Shown one piece after another: positions 22,761-31,154 of a DNA stretch of 41,647 bases (position 1 is the stretch's first letter; every line of letters begins with the position of its first letter). The DNA is taken from assembly GCF_027859075.1 (NCBI RefSeq), contig NZ_JAQIBL010000100.1:1-41647 (forward strand), read 5' to 3'. The notes beneath the pieces were generated by a model. It was not told the origin of the DNA. It worked only from the letters and a program-made list of their open reading frames with translations, and did no database searches. A program made the position numbers and the translations under genes. Origin of the DNA: Oceanispirochaeta sp. (GTDB lineage Bacteria > Spirochaetota > Spirochaetia > DSM-2461).

Positions 22761-24097
22761 GTCGGATAAAAACTTTCCCAAAAGGGGGAATCCATCCTAC
22801 TGATTATAAGGAAGCAACCTGCAACAAAGAAGTGCAGAATGCAAGTTTGACCAGTACAGCGATTGTCCCCCTCTCTCAACATATTGGAGCTCCTTGTGAG
22901 TGTCTTGTGAAAAAAGGTGATCTGGTCGAAGAAGAGCAGATAATTGGCAAATCAGGTGGTTTCGTATCCGCCAATATTCATTCCCCCGTACCGGGTGAAG
23001 TGATTGAAATCAAGCAGATATTCCTTCCCAACGGAATGGCCGTAGAGGCTGTCGTTATTGAAGTGAAGGGTGAGTTCAAACGCCTGGGTAAGGAAAGTCT
23101 TCTTCATGACTGGCGAGTCATGACTAATGAAGAAATCAGTTCAAAAATAGCTGAAATGGGTATCGTCGGTCAGGGTGGGGCTACATTCCCCACCCATGTC
23201 AAGCTTACCCTTCCCAAGGGAAAAAGCTGTGAGACCTTTATAATCAACGCCGTAGAATGTGAACCCTATCTGACTTCAGATCACAGGGTTATGCTTGAAA
23301 AGGGATCTGAAGTTCTGGAAGGTATCCAGATTATGCAGCGCCTTCTGTCTCCCTTGAATACTATTATTGGTATTGAATCCAACAAGATGGATGCAGTGAC
23401 CCTCCTTCAATCATTAATAGCGGAAAAAGGGCTGGATATTGAAGTCATTCCCCTGGAAGTGAAATACCCCCAGGGTGCGGAAAAAAACTTGATTAAAGCC
23501 CTCACGGGGAATGAGGTTCCTTCGGGGAAACTTCCTCTGGAAGTCGGGGTTATCAATGCCAATGTGGGTACCTGTCTCTCCGTTTATGAAGCCCTGGTGC
23601 TGAATAAACCCGTCATTGAACGGATTGTTACTGTTTCCGGTGGAGCAATCAAGAATCCTTCCAACCTGAAGGCACGAGTGGGGACATCCTTCCGGAGTCT
23701 CATTGAAGACTGTGGTGGTTTTTCAGAAGAACCAGTGAAGGTTATTGCCGGAGGGCCCATGATGGGTTTTGCCGTCTATGACCTGGATACTCCTGTGACC
23801 AAGGGGACCAGTGGTATTCTGGCTCTCACGGCAAGGGAGATAAAAGCCTCCAGACCGACGTCCTGTCTTTCCTGCGGTCGTTGTGTCTCCTCCTGTCCCA
23901 TGGGACTCAACCCGACTAAGATCTTTAAGTTTATTGATTTCAATATGTCTGATCAGGCACTTGAAGCCGGATTGATGGACTGCGTAGAATGCGGGTCCTG
24001 TTCCTTTATGTGTCCTGCCCATATTCCTCTGGTACAGGGATTCCGGGGTGGCAAAAAAATCGTCCGGAAAAATTCAATGAAAAAGGCGGGTCAATGA
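22757..24097 (+). CDS. rnfC: Rnf complex subunit RnfC (NADH-oxidoreductase subunit)
   Basis: RnfC is the cytoplasmic NAD(H)- and FMN-binding subunit of the ion-translocating ferredoxin:NAD+ oxidoreductase. The 446-residue protein opens with KGGIHPTDYKE, typical of RnfC. The nucleotide-binding region contains GIVGQGGATFPTHVKL and NAVECEPYLTSDH. The C-terminal third has two 4Fe-4S motifs, CLSCGRCVSSCP and CVECGSCSFMCP. The ATG at 22757 makes a 4-nt ATGA overlap with the membrane protein upstream, and a longer upstream frame lies within that gene. The next overlap, with rnfD, is also ATGA. Confidence 0.93.
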   Translation: MSRIKTFPKGGIHPTDYKEATCNKEVQNASLTSTAIVPLSQHIGAPCECLVKKGDLVEEEQIIGKSGGFVSANIHSPVPGEVIEIKQIFLPNGMAVEAVVIEVKGEFKRLGKESLLHDWRVMTNEEISSKIAEMGIVGQGGATFPTHVKLTLPKGKSCETFIINAVECEPYLTSDHRVMLEKGSEVLEGIQIMQRLLSPLNTIIGIESNKMDAVTLLQSLIAEKGLDIEVIPLEVKYPQGAEKNLIKALTGNEVPSGKLPLEVGVINANVGTCLSVYEALVLNKPVIERIVTVSGGAIKNPSNLKARVGTSFRSLIEDCGGFSEEPVKVIAGGPMMGFAVYDLDTPVTKGTSGILALTAREIKASRPTSCLSCGRCVSSCPMGLNPTKIFKFIDFNMSDQALEAGLMDCVECGSCSFMCPAHIPLVQGFRGGKKIVRKNSMKKAGQ

Positions 24098-25116
24098 AAG
24101 ATAAACTCTTAATTACCAGTTCACCCCAGTTTCACCATTCTCAGAGCACCGCATCCATCATGTGGACCGTATCGCTCTGTCTGCTCCCCGCCGGAATCTG
24201 GGGTATCTATATTTTTGGAATGAGAGCCCTCCTGGTCACCCTGTCTGCCATTATTGCAGCAGTGGGTACGGAGGCTCTTTTAGGACTGATCAAAAAGGAA
24301 AACACAGTCTTTGACGGCAGTGCCTTTTTGACAGGTTTACTCATCGGGTATAATATGCCTCCTGCGGTTCCTCTGTATATTGTGATTGTTGCTTCCGTCA
24401 TTGCCATAGCCGTTGTCAAATGGACATTCGGCGGTCTGGGGGCCAACTGGATGAACCCTGCCCTTGCTGGAAGAGTCTTTGTATTCTTTTCCTGGACCGG
24501 GGGGATGACAAGATGGACTCTCCCTCATCCCGGCGGGCCTGATGTTATCACCGGGCCAACACCCCTGGGATCGTTGAAATCCGGACTGATGTCCATGGCC
24601 GATACAATCCACGGTCCCCTTGATCTCCTGGCTGCCGAAGGAGTTCCCGTCTCTTACATGGATCTCTTTCTGGGTAAAATCCCGGGTTCTATTGGAGAAG
24701 TCTCCGCCCTGCTGCTGATTCTGGGGGGGCTCTTCCTCCTCATCCGAAAGATCGCCAATTGGGAGATCGTTGCTTCCTATCTTGGAAGTTTCCTCCTCCT
24801 TGTCTGGGTCTTCGGCGGCTTTAGATATGGTCAGGGAGCCTTTTCAGGAGATGTCCTGTTTCATCTGCTCTCAGGAGGTCTGATGCTGGGTGTCTTCTTC
24901 ATGGCAACCGATATGGTTACCTCACCCCTTACATCCAAGGGCATGCTGATTTACGGAGTAGGATGCGGTTTTATGACCTTCCTTCTGCGCTTTTTCGGCT
25001 CTGTTCCAGAGGGAGTCTCACTGGCCATCATATTTATGAATATCTTCGTACCTCTTATCAATCGGGCCTTTCAGCCTGAAAAATTCGGCCTGGTAAAAGA
25101 GGAGGCAGCCAGATGA
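24094..25116 (+). CDS. rnfD: Rnf complex subunit RnfD
   Basis: RnfD is a membrane subunit that carries covalent FMN and helps couple electron flow to ion transport. This 340-residue protein has about eight to ten hydrophobic helices and the family segments FDGSAFLTGLLIGYNMPP and GANWMNPALAGRVF. The flavin attachment motif, normally [S/T]GAT, reads TGPT at residues 153-156 (in the context ITGPTPLGSLKSG), so the alanine is a proline. The Thr expected to hold FMN (T156) is present. The ATG at 24094 overlaps the rnfC stop by ATGA, and the gene overlaps rnfG the same way. Confidence 0.92.
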   Translation: MKDKLLITSSPQFHHSQSTASIMWTVSLCLLPAGIWGIYIFGMRALLVTLSAIIAAVGTEALLGLIKKENTVFDGSAFLTGLLIGYNMPPAVPLYIVIVASVIAIAVVKWTFGGLGANWMNPALAGRVFVFFSWTGGMTRWTLPHPGGPDVITGPTPLGSLKSGLMSMADTIHGPLDLLAAEGVPVSYMDLFLGKIPGSIGEVSALLLILGGLFLLIRKIANWEIVASYLGSFLLLVWVFGGFRYGQGAFSGDVLFHLLSGGLMLGVFFMATDMVTSPLTSKGMLIYGVGCGFMTFLLRFFGSVPEGVSLAIIFMNIFVPLINRAFQPEKFGLVKEEAAR

Positions 25117-25652
25117 CAGCAACAATGGAAAAAGCCGGAAAACTGGCCCTGATCTGTGCTTTGTCAGCCCTCATTCTGGGATTTGTGAATACAATAACCG
25201 AACCGGCCATAGCCAGAAGAAAAGCAGCGGAATTAAAGGTCGCTCTTTCATCTCTTCTGGAAGAAGGATCTCCGGGAGCCCGGGAAGATCTTAACGACTC
25301 TTCCACGATCCTTTCCCGCTATCCGATAGAGGGAATGGGAGGATGGATTCTGGAGATGAATGGCAAAGGTTACGGCGGTGATATGAAGATTCTGGCTTCC
25401 TACAGGGACGACGGCTCTATCATCGATGTTGTCCTGATGGATAATACTGAAACCCCGGGGCTGGGAAAGAAAGCGGAAAAACCAGAATATATGGATAAAT
25501 TCCGCGGTACAGGGGGAAGCTCTTCTGTTCCAACGTCAAAAGAAGACCTGGAGTCCCCCGATGCTGTGACGGGGGCTACCATTACTTTTGTCGGGATCGC
25601 CACACCTCTCCATGAGGGGTCCGTCTATGTTCAATCTCTGGGAGACAAATAA
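25113..25652 (+). CDS. rnfG: Rnf complex subunit RnfG
   Basis: RnfG is a mostly periplasmic subunit anchored by one N-terminal helix and carrying covalent FMN. Here 179 residues start with a hydrophobic segment (ALICALSALILGFVNTIT, ~12-29). The FMN_bind domain ends in SPDAVTGATITF, with the consensus TGAT at 153-156 (Thr156 as attachment site). NTETPGLGKK is the usual preceding motif. The protein is somewhat short for the family but has all recognisable landmarks. Start and stop are tightly packed with rnfD (ATGA overlap) and rnfE (directly adjacent). Confidence 0.92.
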   Translation: MTATMEKAGKLALICALSALILGFVNTITEPAIARRKAAELKVALSSLLEEGSPGAREDLNDSSTILSRYPIEGMGGWILEMNGKGYGGDMKILASYRDDGSIIDVVLMDNTETPGLGKKAEKPEYMDKFRGTGGSSSVPTSKEDLESPDAVTGATITFVGIATPLHEGSVYVQSLGDK

Positions 25653-26276
25653 ATGAGTAATATTAGCAAAGGGTTTATCAGAGAAAACCCCATTTTTATA
25701 CTGATGCTGGGCCTCTGTCCTGCATTGGCCGTCTCTACCCAGGTGATAAATGCCCTGGGGATGAGTGCCGGTACCGTCTTTGTTCTTCTGGGTTCCAACA
25801 TTATGGTTGCCTTATTGAAGGATTTCATTCCTGAAGAAATCCATATTCCTGCCTATATCGTCATCATCGCAACTTTTGTTACCCTTGTTGACCTGTTGAT
25901 GCAGGCTTATGCACCGGGGCTTTCAAAGAGCCTGGGTGTTTTTGTTCAGCTCATTGTTGTTAACTGCATTATACTGGGACGAGCCGAGGCCTTTGCCAGT
26001 AAAAACAGTGTAAAAGACTCTGTTGTGGACGCTTTGAGTATGGGCTTCGGCTTCTTTTTCGGGCTGACCCTTATCGCTCTTATCAGAGAGGTCCTGGGAG
26101 CCGGAACGATTACCCTTTTCCCTATGGGGAGCTTTGATGGAGTCATTGAAGTCCCCGGACTGGTCAGTTCTCCTGTCAGAATTATATCTCTGTCAGCGGG
26201 CGCTCTATTTGTTGTCGGGTATCTAAAAGCAGTATTCAACTGGATAAGCTCCCGCCCCGGTAAGGAGGAAAATTAA
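25653..26276 (+). CDS. rnfE: Rnf complex subunit RnfE
   Basis: RnfE and RnfA are homologous integral membrane subunits in inverted topology that share an iron-sulfur centre at their interface. The 207-residue protein begins NPIFILMLGLCPALAVS and contains VVNCIILGRAEAFA; the cysteines in these two motifs are the conserved cluster ligands. About six transmembrane helices are predictable. The ATG directly follows the rnfG TAA stop, with GGGAG upstream inside the end of rnfG. Confidence 0.93.
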   Translation: MSNISKGFIRENPIFILMLGLCPALAVSTQVINALGMSAGTVFVLLGSNIMVALLKDFIPEEIHIPAYIVIIATFVTLVDLLMQAYAPGLSKSLGVFVQLIVVNCIILGRAEAFASKNSVKDSVVDALSMGFGFFFGLTLIALIREVLGAGTITLFPMGSFDGVIEVPGLVSSPVRIISLSAGALFVVGYLKAVFNWISSRPGKEEN

Positions 26277-26279
26277 AAT

Positions 26280-26870
26280 ATGAGTTATTTTGGAATAGTC
26301 GTAACCTATATCTTCATCAGTAACATGATTCTGACCCAGTTTCTGGGACTCTGTCCCTTCATCGGTGTTTCTAAAAATGTTGAATCTGCCATGGGGATGG
26401 GGCTTGCCGTTACTTTTGTCATGTCCATCGCCTCCCTTGTCACCTGGGCACTGTATCATCTGATTCTTATGCCTCTGGGCCTGGACTACCTGCAGACCAT
26501 TGTCTTTATTTTGACAATTGCCTCTCTGGTACAGTTGGTGGAAATGGTCGTACAGAAATATTCGCCTGTACTGTATAAAGCTTTGGGAATTTATCTTCCC
26601 CTGATCACAACAAACTGTGCTGTCATGGGGATCGCCCTGATCAATGTAAAAAGCGGCTATAATGTCCTGGAAAGTTTCACAGCTGGTTTTGCTGCGGGAC
26701 TGGGATTCCTGCTGGCGATTTTGTTGATGTCGGCCATCCGTGTGCAGATGGAAACCGAACGGGTTCCACGCTTTCTAAAGGGGGCTCCCATTGCTTTTAT
26801 CAGTGGTGGACTCATGGCAATGGCCTTTATGGCCTTTGACAATGCCCTTCTGAACAATCTTGTAGGATAA
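26280..26870 (+). CDS. rnfA: Rnf complex subunit RnfA
   Basis: This 196-residue membrane protein has the RnfA landmarks MILTQFLGLCPFIGVS (conserved Cys) and LPLITTNCAVMGIAL (second conserved Cys), and about six helices. It pairs with RnfE in the membrane core. AAGGAGG sits just before the ATG, in the last codons of rnfE, so the two are cotranslated. Confidence 0.93.
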   Translation: MSYFGIVVTYIFISNMILTQFLGLCPFIGVSKNVESAMGMGLAVTFVMSIASLVTWALYHLILMPLGLDYLQTIVFILTIASLVQLVEMVVQKYSPVLYKALGIYLPLITTNCAVMGIALINVKSGYNVLESFTAGFAAGLGFLLAILLMSAIRVQMETERVPRFLKGAPIAFISGGLMAMAFMAFDNALLNNLVG

Positions 26871-26874
26871 ATAA

Positions 26875-27720
26875 ATGGATGTAATTTTAAGAATATTCTG
26901 GGGCTTTCTGTCCACTGTACTCTTCGGGGGACTCCTCGGACTGGGACTGGCCGTGGCCTCACGGAAACTGAAAGTAGAAAAAGATGAGACTGTGGAGGCC
27001 CTGGACGGGGCTCTCCCAGGCTTGAATTGCGGTGCCTGCGGTTATGCCGGCTGCGGCGGATATGCCGAAGCTCTGGCTGCCGGTAAAGATGATGATCTGA
27101 CCAAATGTAAACCCGGCGGAGCCGATACTCTGGCTGGGATCGGTAAAATCCTGGGTGTTGAAGTGGATACTGATGCTGTGAGAATGGTTGCTTATGTCCA
27201 CTGCATAGGAAAAGAAGGAATTGCTTCCCGCAGCTATAATTATAGTGGATTGCAAGACTGTAATGCCGCCACGGTTCTCTTTAACGGAGATAAGGATTGC
27301 AAGTATGGGTGTTTGGGACTGGGCAGCTGTATCAATGTCTGCCCGACGAATGCCATCAGTAAAACCGGGGATGGACTTGTGGTTGTTCATGCCGATCTTT
27401 GTATCTCCTGCGGGAAATGTGTTGACATCTGTCCTACAGGCGTCATGCGTATGATCCCCGAAGATGCTGATTTTGTTGTTGCCTGTAATTCCCGGGATAA
27501 AGGGAAAGTAACCAAAGGTAATTGTAAGGTAGGGTGCATAGCCTGTAAAATCTGTGAGAAAAAATTTCCAGAAGCCGGTTATAAAATACAAGATAATTTG
27601 TCAATTCTGGGTTATGATAATAGAGGTCCGGGCAGAGCAGACGCTGTTGAAAAATGCCCGGTTAAATGTATCATTCCATATAAAGAAGTGAAGGTCAGAA
27701 AAGCATCCAATGCAGGTTGA
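26875..27720 (+). CDS. rnfB: Rnf complex subunit RnfB (ferredoxin-type iron-sulfur subunit)
   Basis: RnfB is the entry point for electrons from reduced ferredoxin. The 281-residue protein has an N-terminal membrane anchor (~residues 5-27), then the CGACGYAGCGGYAEAL four-cysteine cluster motif. Further ferredoxin-type clusters follow: CKYGCLGLGSCINVCP, CISCGKCVDICP and a C-terminal cysteine group (CKVGCIACKICEKKFP...CPVKC). It closes the order rnfCDGEAB, found in clostridia and other anaerobes, where RnfB comes last, unlike the rnfABCDGE order of proteobacteria. A hairpin overlaps its stop codon. Confidence 0.93.
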   Translation: MDVILRIFWGFLSTVLFGGLLGLGLAVASRKLKVEKDETVEALDGALPGLNCGACGYAGCGGYAEALAAGKDDDLTKCKPGGADTLAGIGKILGVEVDTDAVRMVAYVHCIGKEGIASRSYNYSGLQDCNAATVLFNGDKDCKYGCLGLGSCINVCPTNAISKTGDGLVVVHADLCISCGKCVDICPTGVMRMIPEDADFVVACNSRDKGKVTKGNCKVGCIACKICEKKFPEAGYKIQDNLSILGYDNRGPGRADAVEKCPVKCIIPYKEVKVRKASNAG

Positions 27721-27730
27721 TTCAACCTGC
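27712..27730 (+). repeat. Perfect inverted repeat over the rnfB stop codon
   Basis: GCAGGTTGA (27712-27720) and TCAACCTGC (27722-27730) form a 9-bp inverted repeat around one base. There is no T run after it, so it is a weak terminator or RNA-stability element rather than a strong stop. The next gene starts 31 bases after rnfB, so read-through is likely. Confidence 0.6.
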
Positions 27731-27751
27731 TCCTGTGTGCTGACTCCATAA

Positions 27752-29746
27752 ATGAAAAGAATAAAGCTGGTATTCGGAACCCAAAGTACACAAGCTCTCG
27801 ATCTACCTGATCATCTGTACGAAGATGTGTATCAGAAAGCCTATAAACCCTTTCTGACAGCTGTGTATAATTATCCGGATCTGGCTTTGACTTTACACTA
27901 CTCGGGCCCTCTGCTCTCCTGGCTGGAGAGAAGGCATCCCGAGTTTATTACCGTCCTGCGTGAAATGGTTGAGCGGAAACAGGTTGAAATCCTGGGCGGG
28001 GGATATTATGAACCAATTCTTCCTCTTATCCCCGCCTCAGACCGAGTCGGGCAGATTGAGATGATGACCACCTACCTTCGAAAAAATTTCGGTCGCCGAT
28101 CCCGGGGATTCTGGCTGTCACGTCAGATCTGGGATAATCAGTTGGCCCATACTCTGAAAAGCTGCGGAATGGAGTACACTTTTCTCGATGAAACCCGTTT
28201 TAAAGGAGCCGGTATACCCGATTCGAGGATGTTTCATCCTGTGCTGACGGAAGAACAGGGTAAATCCCTTCAGATCTTTCCAATCTGTAAGCGGATTCAG
28301 GATCAAATGTTTCAACAGAATCCCGCAGACCTGGTGGAAGAGATCTGTAAACTTCCATTGGAAAGCAGTAGGGATGCAGTTGTTTCACTGATCCTGCCGG
28401 GAGAGTCGCTGAATCAACAAAAAGGTCATGATTTCATGCCCTGCGATACAGTCTGGCTGGAAGAGTTCTTTACATGTCTGGCAGAAAATAAAGACAGGGT
28501 CGAATCCATCCTCCCCGGCCGATTTGTCAGGGATACGGTTCCTCTGGATAAAAGGTATTTTTCCACATCCAGTTTCGAGGAACTTATGGAGTGGAAGAAA
28601 GACGTCCATACAGCTACTGAGAATGAACAGGCTGGTTCCTGCAATTACCGTCACTTCCTCTCAGTTTACCCCGAGAGTAATCTTCTTTATTCAAAAATGA
28701 TGTACGCCCAGATCCTATCCAATCAGGTGCGGGGTGATCGATACCGTAAAAAATCTTCCAAGGAAGAACTCTGGAAGGGGCAGAATCATAGCCCATTCTG
28801 GCATGGTCCGGGAAAGGGAATATATAACATTCAGCTCCGCCATAACGCCTACCGGTTTTTGATTGAAGCCGAGAAGACCACCCGTGAAAAAGGAATTTTT
28901 ATCCCTGCCCTCATGCCGATGGATTTTGATCTTGATGGACTGAATGAGTACCTCTATCAGGGGCATATCCTGAATGCCTATTGTCATCTGAAGGGAGGCG
29001 CTCTGATTGAGCTTGACTACCTGCCTTCAAGCTGGAACTACCTGAATACACTCAGCAGGCATCGGGACGGAATCGCCAATGGCAGTAAAAGAGACACCTA
29101 CCTCAGGAAAGCCTTTCATGATCATTTCTTTGAATCCCCCGATTTGAGGGCATTCAAGAAAGGCATCTATAAGGAAGAAGGGGATTTTCTAGGTGGTTAT
29201 TATAATGTCCAGAATCATAACAGGGAAAAACATCTTCTGGTATTGATGAGAAATGGCAGTGTAGACAAAAATGGCATAAAGCATCCGATTAGAATCAGAA
29301 AACAGTACGATTTTAAAAGGAACAGCGTTGAGCTTCAGTATGAGCTTACGAATACAGGGTATGAAAAGGTCAGCTATAATTTTGCCAGTGAACTGAACCT
29401 CTCCCTGCCGGCACCATCCAGCTGTGAATCAAAATTCTTTTATATCAACGGACAGGATGATTTTCTTGAAATTGAAGATCAGGTTGCCGAATTAAAGAAT
29501 TTAAAGATACTACAGGTACAGGATATCATGAATAACACATCCATCCAGGTTGAATTCTCAATTCTGCCCGGGCGTTTCTGGTGTCTTCCTCTGGAAGTTC
29601 CCTATAACGGTCATGGTGAAAATGAGCTTTTATACCAGGGAACAACCTTTGTTCCCCACTGGGAAATCACCTTGTTTCCCGGAGAAAGCTGGACCGTCGA
29701 TATCAGCCTGAAAGTTGGTAAAAGCCGGGGTAAGGCCTTCGCCTGA
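27752..29746 (+). CDS. GH57 alpha-amylase/4-alpha-glucanotransferase-like protein, catalytic residues lost
   Basis: The 664-residue protein aligns along its length with GH57 4-alpha-glucanotransferases, as recalled from the Thermococcus litoralis enzyme. Preserved parts are the barrel start (LVFG, YKPFL, LHYSGPLLSWLERRHPEF), GGGYYEPIL (82-90, Glu87), FWHG near residue 350, and the C-terminal beta-sandwich. The catalytic sites are changed. HNHQP at the first motif is QSTQA (11-15). The nucleophile position of WLTERVW is Arg124 in WLSRQIW. The acid/base Asp of the DDGEKFG motif is replaced in LPGESL (215-220). It should bind but not cleave alpha-glucans. No signal peptide is seen. It lies 31 nt after rnfB, without a strong terminator between, so it may be cotranscribed. 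Confidence 0.85.
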   Translation: MKRIKLVFGTQSTQALDLPDHLYEDVYQKAYKPFLTAVYNYPDLALTLHYSGPLLSWLERRHPEFITVLREMVERKQVEILGGGYYEPILPLIPASDRVGQIEMMTTYLRKNFGRRSRGFWLSRQIWDNQLAHTLKSCGMEYTFLDETRFKGAGIPDSRMFHPVLTEEQGKSLQIFPICKRIQDQMFQQNPADLVEEICKLPLESSRDAVVSLILPGESLNQQKGHDFMPCDTVWLEEFFTCLAENKDRVESILPGRFVRDTVPLDKRYFSTSSFEELMEWKKDVHTATENEQAGSCNYRHFLSVYPESNLLYSKMMYAQILSNQVRGDRYRKKSSKEELWKGQNHSPFWHGPGKGIYNIQLRHNAYRFLIEAEKTTREKGIFIPALMPMDFDLDGLNEYLYQGHILNAYCHLKGGALIELDYLPSSWNYLNTLSRHRDGIANGSKRDTYLRKAFHDHFFESPDLRAFKKGIYKEEGDFLGGYYNVQNHNREKHLLVLMRNGSVDKNGIKHPIRIRKQYDFKRNSVELQYELTNTGYEKVSYNFASELNLSLPAPSSCESKFFYINGQDDFLEIEDQVAELKNLKILQVQDIMNNTSIQVEFSILPGRFWCLPLEVPYNGHGENELLYQGTTFVPHWEITLFPGESWTVDISLKVGKSRGKAFA

Positions 29747-29796
29747 TTTGCAAATGAAATGAGAGGACCGCTTGCCCTGGGCTATGATACCATTCA

Positions 29797-31056
29797 TTAT
29801 TCCAGATCCAGTGTCTTGCTCAATATCCTTCTCTGTTCAAAAATGCTGAGCATCCAGGCATTTGACTCACCGTAGTAAACCGACCGGGCTATTAGAAAAT
29901 CCATAAAAGCAAACTCCAGATTTCCCAGGAAATAATGAGCCTGTCCTTTGTAAAAGTGAAGGCGGCTTTGTACTTCAGGGTCAAAGCTTGTTTTAATCTG
30001 CTCTTCAGAGCGCCTGAGAAGGCTTTCCCAATCTCCCGTTTCAATCAGTTCTATGACCCAGGATGTTTCGGGTGGAGCTGAGCCAGTGCGTTCAATGCTC
30101 AGCAGCCGGGGCTGTCTCCAGACCGACGGATGAACTGATTTTCCGAGATTGAGTTCTGCCAGAGCCTGTTTTGTTTCACGGGATAACTCCACTGGGACAT
30201 CGGGGATTCCCATCTCAGGCAGTCTTTTTCCCCTTTCGATATCCAGTTCTATATTGAGCAGGGGGAGGGGGTTGTGTCTTGAGGCAAACTGAAAGGAATG
30301 GGCTGTCTCAGAGCTCCATTCTTCTAGAGGAATCATGACAGGCCGGGCTGTGACACTTCCATCATAGAGGAGAATTCGGCTTCCAGACTCATAAAGAGAT
30401 TGATCAACCAGAGCATAATAAAATGAAATTCCCGGTACAACCTGGTCCCTTAATTCTATGGTTTCATTGACAAAAACCCTCACCTGGGTGGCATCTGCCA
30501 GATCTTCTCTGTTTTCAAGCGGGTTCGTGCTCCTGAAAAGGATCAAGGATCGCCCGGGATTACTGCTATCAGCCCTTATCAGGAGTGCCTGAGACTCCGG
30601 AAGGACTTTAAGAGAAGAGATCCGGGCTGCTTTTTCTTCCTGAATCACCACTCTTTCGGCACTGACCTTCTCCATGGTCATATTCCGGTAGGGAATGAAG
30701 ACATCAAACAACACTCCCTCTTCCTCTGCCAGTATCAGAAAATAGCGGGGCTTTGAATCACCCGGCTCATAGAGAAAGCTTTCTATTCTGCTGCCCAGGC
30801 TTGCAATTTTTCGGGTATAGATAAAACGTTCGGGATCAAAGGGTTGTTCAGATTCATAGATATTATAAAAGGGTGACCGAAGATTACTGGCGTCTTTCCA
30901 GGTCAGCAGTATTCCGCTTCCTTTCGTCTCCGCATTCAAGCGGGATATAAAGGGCGCGAATACCCTGTTTTCTTCGGGATTGCCTGTCTGAGCTGCCGCT
31001 TGGAGTGTCATAAGGCACAACAGAAGGATGATGGGAAGCTGTTTTATTTTTTTCAT
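29797..31056 (-). CDS. Secreted FN3-like protein with C-terminal TPR-like helices
   Basis: I do not recognise a named family. The ATG at 31056 gives a 419-residue product with a clear signal peptide (MKKIKQLPIILLLCLMTLQAAAQ). Residues ~45-140 look like a fibronectin type III-like sandwich (GILLTWKDAS, FYNIYESEQPFD). A second similar sandwich follows around residues 140-250. The C-terminal ~90 residues are helical and resemble one or two TPR units (LHFYKGQAHYFLGNLEFAFMDFLIARSVY). It is likely periplasmic. The ribosome site is weak. It is divergent from the FliG paralogue with a 98-bp gap, so a role in flagellar or envelope structure is possible but unproven. Confidence 0.6.
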   Translation of the reverse strand: MKKIKQLPIILLLCLMTLQAAAQTGNPEENRVFAPFISRLNAETKGSGILLTWKDASNLRSPFYNIYESEQPFDPERFIYTRKIASLGSRIESFLYEPGDSKPRYFLILAEEEGVLFDVFIPYRNMTMEKVSAERVVIQEEKAARISSLKVLPESQALLIRADSSNPGRSLILFRSTNPLENREDLADATQVRVFVNETIELRDQVVPGISFYYALVDQSLYESGSRILLYDGSVTARPVMIPLEEWSSETAHSFQFASRHNPLPLLNIELDIERGKRLPEMGIPDVPVELSRETKQALAELNLGKSVHPSVWRQPRLLSIERTGSAPPETSWVIELIETGDWESLLRRSEEQIKTSFDPEVQSRLHFYKGQAHYFLGNLEFAFMDFLIARSVYYGESNAWMLSIFEQRRILSKTLDLE

Positions 31057-31119
31057 AGTATTCTCATCTTCATAATCGGCAGGTTCCCTCATAATCAGAA
31101 CAAAAAAAGAACTCCGCCG

Positions 31120-31148
31120 TTGACCCACCGGGGAGCTGCCTTTAATAT
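31120..31148 (+). promoter_or_regulatory. Putative promoter giving a leaderless fliG-paralogue transcript
   Basis: TTGACC at 31120-31125 and TAATAT at 31143-31148 are 17 nt apart. The ATG at 31155 begins six bases after the -10, where transcription should start. No ribosome site lies at a working distance (the nearest G-rich run is some 20 bases away). Confidence 0.5.
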
Positions 31149-31154
31149 GATTCC

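Noticed and set aside
26959-27591. Open frame of 210 codons antisense to rnfB
   Set aside because: It is a shadow of a clear rnfB, rich in Ile and Gly because of the complementary reading, with no ribosome site.
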